From: Mariprofundus sp.
GTDB taxonomy: Bacteria; Pseudomonadota; Zetaproteobacteria; Mariprofundales; Mariprofundaceae
Direction: 5' to 3'
DNA length: 35,120 nucleotides
Assembly: GCA_030950555.1 (NCBI GenBank)
Contig: JAUZRH010000236.1
Location: 1-35,120, forward strand
Shown here: piece by piece, positions 15,879-22,554 of the stretch
Layout of the letters: each line of letters opens with the position of its first letter
How positions within the stretch are numbered: position 1 is the stretch's first letter
Made by a program: the position numbers and the translations under genes
The notes under the pieces: model-generated
Seen by the model: the letters and a program-made list of their open reading frames with translations, nothing else
Databases searched by the model: none
Told to the model about the DNA's origin: nothing

Positions 15879-16867
15879 ACTACTCCTCCGATGGGTGCGG
15901 GTTCAATGATTTCAGCGGCTAACACGCCCGCTTGTTCCCCTGGCTTGGCATAAAACAGGTGAATCTCATCAACCCAAAGTGAGCAAGGGTCGTTGGGACG
16001 GGCATTGATGGGTAGGAAATCACCCGGTTTCATGTGTAAAAAGTCGCCAATATTGATCTGACAGCGCGTGAGTTCAAAACGAACAGACGCGGATGTTTGA
16101 GCGATGGAATCTACGAGGTGGTTTGTCCACTCCATATCGGTATCACCCGCTTCATCACTGACAGTGACACGTAGCGTCTCTAATATGGGTTCTAAAAATG
16201 GACGGGGGTAATAAATGCCCATTTGGCCACTCAGATCCTCACTTATTTTAATATCAAAAAAACAGCTGAAACAATTTTCTTTGGCACTAGTTACGGCTAA
16301 AAATTGTGGATCGTAGTCAAGCTTGCTCATGGTAAAGGTCATCGGGTGAACAGGTAGCCATAACTCACTCATGGTATCACCTAATTTGTTGGCAATGCGC
16401 TCAGATAGGCGCAATTCAACGGCGGTGAGTGTTTGCGGTTTGTCACTGGCTTCCCCTTCACCGCCGAGCATCGCATCAATAAAAGCGACAACTAAAGCAG
16501 TGTCGAAGCTTATCAGCATGCGCCCGTAGCCTTCTACCTCATAAACAAAATACACTTGCGGCACATCAACCGAGATCACATCTTTGTACATCATGTTTTC
16601 AAGGCTGCTGACGACAACGGAGATATCTTGATGGAACAGTTCATCCCACTGGCTATCAAGCAATTCAGAAAGCCTCTCCTGCAGGTTCACAAACATTGGA
16701 TAACGTTCAGGGCTATCTTCACCGGACATATCAAACTTAAACTCGGTGATATTTTCAGGCTGTTTTATCGGTGGTAGCGAGGCAAAAATAGCGTCTGTTT
16801 TTTCTTCAGGCGCCACTTCCGCCATTAGCGCCTCAATCTCTTCAGGAGCCAGTATAGGTTCGCTCAT
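15875..16867 (-). CDS. fliM: Flagellar switch protein FliM
   Basis: This 330-residue protein has the three FliM parts: an N-terminal CheY-P-binding peptide (ILAPEEIEALMAEV), a CheC-like middle domain with MLISFDTALVVAFIDAMLGGEGE, and a C-terminal SpoA domain (ELTRCQINIGDFLHMKPGD). The intact EIEAL-type peptide suggests that chemotaxis input reaches this motor although no che gene lies in the window. A good ribosome site (AAGGAG, 8 nt before ATG) is present. Confidence 0.97.
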   Translation of the reverse strand: MSEPILAPEEIEALMAEVAPEEKTDAIFASLPPIKQPENITEFKFDMSGEDSPERYPMFVNLQERLSELLDSQWDELFHQDISVVVSSLENMMYKDVISVDVPQVYFVYEVEGYGRMLISFDTALVVAFIDAMLGGEGEASDKPQTLTAVELRLSERIANKLGDTMSELWLPVHPMTFTMSKLDYDPQFLAVTSAKENCFSCFFDIKISEDLSGQMGIYYPRPFLEPILETLRVTVSDEAGDTDMEWTNHLVDSIAQTSASVRFELTRCQINIGDFLHMKPGDFLPINARPNDPCSLWVDEIHLFYAKPGEQAGVLAAEIIEPAPIGGVV

Positions 16868-16879
16868 GCTCCCTGCTCC

Positions 16880-17395
16880 TTATTGAGATACAAAGTCGGT
16901 GAAATAGATGCTTTTTATCGGCTTACCGCCAATGATGCGGTTAAGTCGGTAGACCATATCCTCTTTCAATGCGTATTTACCCTGTGGTGTGCGAATATCT
17001 GAGAATTTTTTACTGGCAAGCAGGGTAATGATCAGGTCGTTTACTTTGACCATGTTATCAGTGACTTTTATTTTGGCCTCTTCACTGCGTACTTCTAGTT
17101 TTATTTTTGTGCGTAAGAAGCGGCTCTCTTCAGTGTCGGCTAAGTTGACAGTGATATCATCAATATCCATCATAATAGGGGGGCCGGTATTTTCATCTTC
17201 AGCCTCAGGTATGGCGGTCTCATCGGTCGAAGTAACCTCTGATTTCGCCGTCTCAGTGGCAGGGGGTTCCATATTGAGCATTTTCCATGCTACAAAGCCG
17301 CCAACAGCTAGGACGAGTACCAAAAGGACCAGGTTGATGATGGGTAGTAGTCCACCACCCGATTTCCCTGAGTCTTCATTTTTTTCATCTGCCAT
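16880..17395 (-). CDS. fliL: Flagellar basal-body protein FliL
   Basis: This 171-residue protein has a short charged N-terminus, one membrane helix (about 15-36, LLPIINLVLLVLVLAVGGFVAW), an acidic Pro/Thr/Glu linker (about 44-73), and a periplasmic domain ending in NRIIGGKPIKSIYFTDFVSQ, the typical FliL C-terminus. FliL rings surround stator units and stabilise them. AGGAG lies 7 nt upstream of the ATG. A 78-bp gap separates it from the second motB paralogue, the widest gap in this part of the cluster and a possible promoter position. Confidence 0.95.
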   Translation of the reverse strand: MADEKNEDSGKSGGGLLPIINLVLLVLVLAVGGFVAWKMLNMEPPATETAKSEVTSTDETAIPEAEDENTGPPIMMDIDDITVNLADTEESRFLRTKIKLEVRSEEAKIKVTDNMVKVNDLIITLLASKKFSDIRTPQGKYALKEDMVYRLNRIIGGKPIKSIYFTDFVSQ

Positions 17396-17473
17396 TATTA
17401 TTCTCCTGAGTGCTTCTATGAATCATGTGATGATGGTCTGTTACGCATCAGTATGCTGTTGCGTGTACTATCG

Positions 17474-18172
17474 TTACTGATAAATCATGATCTCTACGCG
17501 CCTATTTTTACTGCGTCCAAAAGGTGTTACCTCTGTGGAGATCGGTTGCGATGAGCCGTAACCAACCAGTGATAGTCGATTGGGGCTGACGCCTTCGTTT
17601 TCCAGTATATGCAAGACTGATGCCGCTCTGGCTAATGAGAGGCTCCAAGGGTCATCATAAGCGCTTTTATTTAAGTTAATATGCTTGTTGGTGTGTCCTT
17701 GTACACGGATTTTTCCAGGTGACATGGCTAGCATCTGGGCGAGTTTTTTGATCACCTCAATGCTCTCTTTTTTTAGTGTGGCGCTACCCTTATTAAATAG
17801 TATGGCATCAGGAATGCGGAGATAGAGTCGGTCGTTGACGATGACACCGATAACTTTATGTGTGATGACACTGTTTTTCATGATCGACATGCTGTTTTGG
17901 CGCATAGCTAGCATAAGTTCCTTGGTGCTAACGAGCTTCTGCATGCGGAAAGGCGGAATGATTTGGATTTCGGTTTTATCACCGGAACTGAGTACTGATA
18001 CCGCTTTGCGAAAAGATGACTCGACATCAGAGAGTCCTGTTTTATCCATGGTAGACATGGAGATCAGTAGGATGAAAAAGGTAAGCATCAAGCTGACTAG
18101 ATCGGCAAAGGTGGTCATCCATGCTTCGGTGTTAGCGGCATATTGTGGTTCTTGTTTTTTCTTTTTAGCCAT
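17474..18172 (-). CDS. motB: MotB/OmpA-family stator protein, second paralogue (canonical Asp24, altered PG-binding motif)
   Basis: This 232-residue protein has a Lys-rich N-terminus, one membrane helix containing WMTTFADLVSLMLTFFILL, and a C-terminal OmpA-like domain. Asp24 aligns with the ion-carrying Asp of MotB/PomB. In the OmpA domain the usual GHTD is GHTN (Asn162) and a long insert NKHINLNKSAYDD follows; the later LSLARA Arg and NRRVEI are kept. It follows the first paralogue with a 2-bp gap and AAGG about 8 nt before ATG. The helix resembles sodium-type PomB, but coupling ion cannot be decided from this. See the paired finding on the two MotB proteins. Confidence 0.92.
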   Translation of the reverse strand: MAKKKKQEPQYAANTEAWMTTFADLVSLMLTFFILLISMSTMDKTGLSDVESSFRKAVSVLSSGDKTEIQIIPPFRMQKLVSTKELMLAMRQNSMSIMKNSVITHKVIGVIVNDRLYLRIPDAILFNKGSATLKKESIEVIKKLAQMLAMSPGKIRVQGHTNKHINLNKSAYDDPWSLSLARAASVLHILENEGVSPNRLSLVGYGSSQPISTEVTPFGRSKNRRVEIMIYQ

Positions 18173-18174
18173 GA

Positions 18175-18945
18175 TTATTGCCTTGGTTTAGTTACGGCAG
18201 AATGCTGTAGCTTATGTAGGGGGCCCTTGCTTGTCTCATCGACTTTATCTGACACAGGACGAAATTTCAGGGTGATTTCAACGCGGCGCGAGAGTTCAGG
18301 GTGATTTTTAATAGGATGTTGGTCACCCATGCCCGCGGTGATCATGCGTCCTTTTGGAACGCCGCGCTCGGCAAAGGCTGTGAATACGGCCATGGCTCGG
18401 GCAGCAGAGAGTTCCCAGTTGGAGCGGTACATGCCGCCGCGCGTCGGTTTGTCATCGGTGTGACCTTCAATCTGTACTTCAATAACTTCAGGGCGTTGAA
18501 AGCTGGTGGCTAAGCGGTTGATCAGCGGTAGGGCACTTTTTGAGATGCCCATTTGGCCACTGGCAAAAGCGATATTCTCGTTAAAACGTATTTTTACACT
18601 CTGTTGGTCGAGTGGAATCACCTGCATGGCGTCACCAAGGCCCAAGTCCTTTGCGACTTCCGTCAATTCTTTGGCGGTTCGTTTGGGGGCGGTGGCGCCG
18701 TCCACAACAGAGCGCACAGGCAGTGCTGGGCCGTCACCATCGGCTAGATTGGCGCCGCGCGGCATAGGGTTGAAGGTGCCGGCAAGCGAGCCGATTGCAG
18801 CCAATCGTTTCTCATCGACAATGACGGCATAGGATGTTAGCAGGATAAAGAAAGCCAGCATCTGCATCATGAGCTCTAAAAAAAGGGCGGCACCAGGGTC
18901 GGATGGAAAGGGAAGGATTTCAGGTTTTTTTTCGCGTTTAGCCAC
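18175..18945 (-). CDS. motB: MotB/OmpA-family stator protein, first paralogue (Glu at the ion-binding position)
   Basis: This 256-residue protein has one membrane helix (about 19-43) and a C-terminal OmpA-like peptidoglycan-binding domain with EGHTDDKPTRGG, NWELSAARA and SRRVEITLKF, all canonical. In the membrane helix, aligned on the FFILL that follows, FLELMMQMLAFF replaces the family's FADLMSLLMCFF, so Glu24 stands where MotB and PomB carry the ion-binding Asp. The plug-like region after the helix (VDEKRLAAIGSLAGTF) is present. It lies 16 bp after motA and 2 bp before a second MotB paralogue that keeps the Asp. Confidence 0.92.
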   Translation of the reverse strand: MAKREKKPEILPFPSDPGAALFLELMMQMLAFFILLTSYAVIVDEKRLAAIGSLAGTFNPMPRGANLADGDGPALPVRSVVDGATAPKRTAKELTEVAKDLGLGDAMQVIPLDQQSVKIRFNENIAFASGQMGISKSALPLINRLATSFQRPEVIEVQIEGHTDDKPTRGGMYRSNWELSAARAMAVFTAFAERGVPKGRMITAGMGDQHPIKNHPELSRRVEITLKFRPVSDKVDETSKGPLHKLQHSAVTKPRQ

Positions 18946-18961
18946 TTATCTATCTAGTCGC

Positions 18962-19720
18962 TTAATCGAAAGCAGATACACGTTCTTTTGGCGGTAAATA
19001 ACCCATGAGCTTCTGCTCCATAATACGAGGGTTCTCACCAGCTACAAGTGATTGTACGCCAACAAGAATGATCTCATGGATCAGTAGTTCCTGCTTGCTA
19101 CGTGTTTTTAGCTTTCCTGACATAGGTAGAAACAGGATGTTGGCCATCAATGCGCCATAGAACGTGGTTAGCAGTGCGATAGACATCGAAGGTCCAATCG
19201 AGGAGGGGTCACTCATGTTTTGTAGCATCAGTACAAGCCCAACCAGCGTGCCGATCATTCCCATGGACGGCGCATAGGTACCAATAGCTGTGAACATGTC
19301 AGCGCCCAGTGAATGGCGTTCACCAACTTTATCCATCTCCATGTAGAGAATTTCTTCAATAGATCCTGGTTCTTGTCCATCTATGGCCATTTGTAGCCCT
19401 TTGGCCATAAATTGATTATCAATGCTACCTACCTCGCTCTCTAGCGCCAAGATGCCATCTTTACGTACCGTTTGCGCAAGCTCTACCAGTTTGGCAATGA
19501 CATCAGGGCCTGTGTCAACTTTATACATGAAAGTTTTTAAAACGATACCAATCACCGAGAGTACATTCTTGAGTGGGTAACCCACGAGTAGTACGCCTAC
19601 CGTACCACCAATCACAATCAGCATTGATGGGGGGTCGATAAAGCTTGGTAGGCCACTACCGATGGCTGATACCACTAGGCCAAAGGCAATGACAATACCG
19701 AGAATTGTAGCTATGTCCAC
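18962..19720 (-). CDS. motA: Flagellar stator protein MotA (PomA-like)
   Basis: This 252-residue protein has four membrane helices and the stator hallmarks: the cytoplasmic TVRKDGILALE segment carrying the charged residues that touch FliG, GTYAPSMGMIGTLVGLVLML with the conserved Pro, and ALLTTFYGALMANILFLP with the conserved Thr. The pattern is closest to the PomA (sodium) branch, which is an inference. The start is GTG with TAGGAG 7 nt upstream. It is the first gene of the long minus-strand flagellar cluster and diverges from rimP. Confidence 0.95.
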   Translation of the reverse strand: MDIATILGIVIAFGLVVSAIGSGLPSFIDPPSMLIVIGGTVGVLLVGYPLKNVLSVIGIVLKTFMYKVDTGPDVIAKLVELAQTVRKDGILALESEVGSIDNQFMAKGLQMAIDGQEPGSIEEILYMEMDKVGERHSLGADMFTAIGTYAPSMGMIGTLVGLVLMLQNMSDPSSIGPSMSIALLTTFYGALMANILFLPMSGKLKTRSKQELLIHEIILVGVQSLVAGENPRIMEQKLMGYLPPKERVSAFD

Positions 19721-19865
19721 GGAGTGACTCCTAACTTAAAATTTATAGATTATGTAAACCGATACAAAACCGTACGGTCAGAATTATGCGCATAATCCTA
19801 TCTGTTGGCAACTCTGCCAGAATAGCGGAAAGGATACATGTAAAAAATTGATGCTTATTTATCTA
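19721..19865. promoter_or_regulatory. Divergent control region between motA and rimP
   Basis: The region contains two perfect palindromes: CCGTACGG at 19770-19777 and the 14-bp ATTATGCGCATAAT at 19783-19796. An imperfect inverted repeat TTGGCAACTCTGCCAGAA follows near 19804-19821. The region must carry the promoter for motA (minus strand); I could not find a clean sigma-28 or sigma-54 site. The palindromes are candidate operators. Confidence 0.45.
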
Positions 19866-19894
19866 TTGCGTTTTGACCGCTGTATGCCTATCAT
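19866..19894 (+). promoter_or_regulatory. Possible sigma-70 promoter for the rimP operon
   Basis: TTGCGT (19866-19871) and TATCAT (19889-19894) are separated by 17 bp. The -10 box matches consensus at 5 of 6 positions, the -35 box only at 3 of 6. Transcription would begin near 19900, just before the leader hairpin. This is a motif match only. Confidence 0.35.
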
Positions 19895-19905
19895 TCGCGC
19901 CGTTG

Positions 19906-19931
19906 AAAGTGAGCTGTGGCTCGCTTTTTTT
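19906..19931 (+). promoter_or_regulatory. Terminator-like hairpin in the rimP leader
   Basis: AAAGTGAGC pairs with GCTCGCTTT (9 bp, one G-T pair) around a TGTG loop and runs into T residues (7 in a row at 19925-19931). It lies about 20 bp before the rimP start. An intrinsic-terminator-like hairpin in front of rimP-nusA-infB is known from gammaproteobacteria (the rimP leader in RNA family collections), where attenuation linked to NusA has been proposed. Equivalence here is inferred from position and shape. Confidence 0.6.
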
Positions 19932-19952
19932 GTTTTAAGCAAGGCGGATGAT

Positions 19953-20432
19953 GTGATAGAGACAAAAATTGAATCATTGCTTAAGCCCATTACGGACGAG
20001 TTAGGCGTTGAGATTGTAAAAATAAAGCTTGGTAATGGCAAAAATCCTCTCCTGCGCGTAACGGTGTATAGGCCTGATGGCGTCGACTCAGTGGTTTTAG
20101 AGCGTATTAGTCGGGGGCTTGCGCTGCAGTTAGATGTTGAAGATCCGATCAGTGGCAATTATCGTTTGGAAGTTTCAACGCCTGGTTTGGATTGGCCTTT
20201 GACGACAGCAACGGATTTCAATCGCTACAAAGGTGAGTGGCTGAAAGTACAGTTTGTCGATGGCCATAGCCAGGAAGGACGCAATCTGGGTGCGACTGAA
20301 GAGGACTCCTTTATATTACAAGTGGCAGTTTCTAAGCGCGCTGAGGATGAACAGTTGGTTATCGAGATGAGAGATGTTAGCAAAGTGGTGCGAACCATTA
20401 ACTGGAAGGAGGTCTCTCGTGGCAGTAAATAG
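19953..20432 (+). CDS. rimP: Ribosome maturation factor RimP
   Basis: This 159-residue protein is RimP, needed for 30S subunit maturation. It contains TDELGVEIVKIKLGNGKNPLLRVTVYRPDGV, the block VERISRGLALQLDVEDPISGNYRLEVSTPGLDWPL (shown here only in part: the conserved LEVSTPGLDWPL ends it), and a C-terminal SH3-like barrel. I chose the GTG at 19953: AAGG lies 8 nt upstream and the protein then has family length (about 150-160). A frame extending to 19848 would add 35 atypical residues and run through the leader hairpin. It starts the rimP-nusA-infB operon. Confidence 0.93.
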   Translation: MIETKIESLLKPITDELGVEIVKIKLGNGKNPLLRVTVYRPDGVDSVVLERISRGLALQLDVEDPISGNYRLEVSTPGLDWPLTTATDFNRYKGEWLKVQFVDGHSQEGRNLGATEEDSFILQVAVSKRAEDEQLVIEMRDVSKVVRTINWKEVSRGSK

Positions 20433-20483
20433 GAAAACGCTTGCGCGATTTTCAATATCATACGGACAGGTGAGAGAGCAGTC

Positions 20484-21953
20484 ATGAATGTAGAGATGTT
20501 ACAGGTTGCTGACGCGGTTGCGCGAGAAAAATCAGTTGACAGAGAGCTGGTTCTAGAAGCAATGGAACAGGCACTGAAAACTGCGGCACGCAGAACCTAC
20601 CCAGGTCTGAATGTGTTAGCTGAGATTGATAGGTTGACGGGCGAGATTCGTCTTTTTCATCTACGCACGGTTGTTGAAGAAGTTGAAGATGAAGAAAATG
20701 AGCTAACACTTGAGCAGGGGACGGCTTTGCAAGAAGGTGCTCAGCTAGGCAGTGAGTTTCGCACAACTTTAGCTCCGATCGAGTTGGGACGCATTGCCGC
20801 TCAAACGGCCAAGCAGGTAATTAACCAGAAGATTCGTGAAGCTGAACGCGAACGGGTTATCGCTGAGTATGAGCCGCGCGTCGGTGAGTTAATCACTGGT
20901 ATAGTGAAGCGTGTCGAGCGTGGTAATGTTTATGTGGATCTAGGTCGCGGTGAGGCGGTGATGTACCGTGAGGATCTGTTGCCACGTGAAAGCTTTCATC
21001 AGGGTGATCGTGTGCGTGCATATCTACGTGAGGTGAGAAATCAGCCAAAAGGGCCGGTTGTATTTATTTCACGTTCGGATGCAGGTATGGTCCTGCGTCT
21101 ATTTGAGCAGGAAGTGCCTGAGATTGAAGATGGTATGGTTACGATTCAGGCGATTGCGCGTGATCCGGGTTCACGCAGTAAAATTGCGGTGATCTCAACG
21201 GACCCTTCTGTTGATCCGGTGGGGGCATGTGTGGGCATGCGTGGGGCGCGTGTGCAAGCTGTTGTGAATGAGTTGCATGGTGAGAAAATTGATATTATTG
21301 AGTGGACAGAAGATCCAGCTACCTTTGTTATCAATGCCTTGGCACCAGCAGATATCGAGCGGGTCATGGTGGATGAAGCAACCAATACCATTGAAGCCGC
21401 GGTCAGTGAAGAAAATCTGGCTATTGCCATCGGTCGTCGTGGCCAAAATGTGCGCCTAGCGTCTGATTTGACCGGTTGGCAGATTGAGCTGATGGGTAGT
21501 GGCGAAGAGAAAGAACGTCGTCATGGAGAAGTTGCAAAAGCGCGTTTAGTATTCCAAGATGGCTTGGATGTGGATGAAGATTTTGCCTCGGTGTTGGTAG
21601 AAGAGGGCTTCTTTTCGCTTGAAGAGCTGGCGTATTGTGCTGTTGATGATATTGCAGCTATCGAAGGATTGGATGCGGATGTGTCACTTGAATTACAGAA
21701 GCGGGCACGTAATGTGCTGCTGGATCAAGCGCTGAAACAGGGTAGTGAAGCGGCGGGAAATGAAACGTCGCTGCTTGACCTTGCAGGTATGACCCGTGAG
21801 ATTGCTGAACAGTTGGCAGCCCGTGATATGCTAACAGTTGAAGCGCTGGCTGATGCTGCCGGCGATGAGATTGAAGATATTGAAGGCTTGAGTCGGGAAC
21901 TGGCAGATGCTTTGATTATTGCAGCGCGTCAGGCGTGCGGTTGGTTTGACTAA
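20484..21953 (+). CDS. nusA: Transcription termination/antitermination factor NusA
   Basis: This 489-residue protein has the full NusA series. An N-terminal RNA-polymerase-binding domain comes first (1-125). An S1 domain follows (about 135-200, GELITGIVKRVERGNVYVDLG). Two KH domains come next (about 205-345, with DPVGACVGMRGARVQAV and IGRRGQNVRLASDLTGW). Two C-terminal helix-hairpin-helix acidic repeats (about 365-485) close the protein. The two acidic repeats are the proteobacterial form. It follows rimP by 51 bp with a purine-rich site GAGAGAG before ATG. Confidence 0.98.
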   Translation: MNVEMLQVADAVAREKSVDRELVLEAMEQALKTAARRTYPGLNVLAEIDRLTGEIRLFHLRTVVEEVEDEENELTLEQGTALQEGAQLGSEFRTTLAPIELGRIAAQTAKQVINQKIREAERERVIAEYEPRVGELITGIVKRVERGNVYVDLGRGEAVMYREDLLPRESFHQGDRVRAYLREVRNQPKGPVVFISRSDAGMVLRLFEQEVPEIEDGMVTIQAIARDPGSRSKIAVISTDPSVDPVGACVGMRGARVQAVVNELHGEKIDIIEWTEDPATFVINALAPADIERVMVDEATNTIEAAVSEENLAIAIGRRGQNVRLASDLTGWQIELMGSGEEKERRHGEVAKARLVFQDGLDVDEDFASVLVEEGFFSLEELAYCAVDDIAAIEGLDADVSLELQKRARNVLLDQALKQGSEAAGNETSLLDLAGMTREIAEQLAARDMLTVEALADAAGDEIEDIEGLSRELADALIIAARQACGWFD

Positions 21954-22545
21954 GCTTGACGCTGCACAGCGCAGTTGTATTATCTGTAAGCAGTGTCTGC
22001 CTGCAGCTAATATGTTGCGCTTGATTGTGGATTCACAAGGGCAGGTTTGGCCGGATCTGTTGCATAAGATGGATGGGCGTGGTGCTTATCTCTGTATGTC
22101 GGAGCAGTGCTTGAGTAGCTGTAGTGATAAACGATTACAGGTTTTAAAACGTGATTTTACTATTGTTTTGCCACAATGGGAAGTTGTACGGGAACGTATG
22201 ATAGATGTGTTAGATAGGCATCTGGAGCGCAGTTTTAGCCGTGTTCGGCGTAGTGCGGCAACAGGCAGGGATGCAGTTATGCATCGATTGTGGAATAATG
22301 CGCCCGTTCTGTTGCTCTTAGCAACTGATGCAGGTGAGGCGATCACACGTCAAGTGCAAGATGCGGCAGAAAAGAGAGAACAGGCAGGGCTAACATATAC
22401 GCTCATGCTTGTGGTCGACCGGAACTGGTTAGGGCGAATGCTCGGACGGGATCAGGTCGCGGTAGCAGCGCTGGATAGCTCTGCAATGATAGAAAAATTA
22501 AAACAATATTGCGTCTGGTTTGGGCGCATGAAGGTATCAGGGTAA
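21946..22545 (+). CDS. YlxR-YlxQ fusion RNA-binding protein (DUF448 + L7Ae-like)
   Basis: The protein (about 199 residues from the TTG at 21946) joins two modules. The first (about 8-60) is a YlxR/DUF448 domain: RSCIICKQCLPAANMLRLIV and the signature DGRGAYLC. The second (about 115-190) resembles the L7Ae/YlxQ RNA-binding fold, with LLLATDAGEAITRQVQDA and the late NWLGRMLGRDQVAVAAL. In Bacillus these are two genes, ylxR and ylxQ, in the same nusA-infB interval. The start is uncertain: TTG at 21946 overlaps nusA by 8 bp, and another TTG lies at 21919. The role is probably RNA or ribosome binding, but it is not settled for the family. Confidence 0.8.
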   Translation: MTKLDAAQRSCIICKQCLPAANMLRLIVDSQGQVWPDLLHKMDGRGAYLCMSEQCLSSCSDKRLQVLKRDFTIVLPQWEVVRERMIDVLDRHLERSFSRVRRSAATGRDAVMHRLWNNAPVLLLLATDAGEAITRQVQDAAEKREQAGLTYTLMLVVDRNWLGRMLGRDQVAVAALDSSAMIEKLKQYCVWFGRMKVSG

Positions 22546-22554
22546 TTAACGTAG

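Noticed and set aside
19821-19838. Sigma-54 promoter for motA on the minus strand (GGCAGAGTTGCC)
   Set aside because: The GG and GC elements are too close (7 bp in place of 10).
19848-19952. N-terminal 35-codon extension of RimP
   Set aside because: It runs through the leader hairpin and has no family match; GTG at 19953 has a ribosome site.
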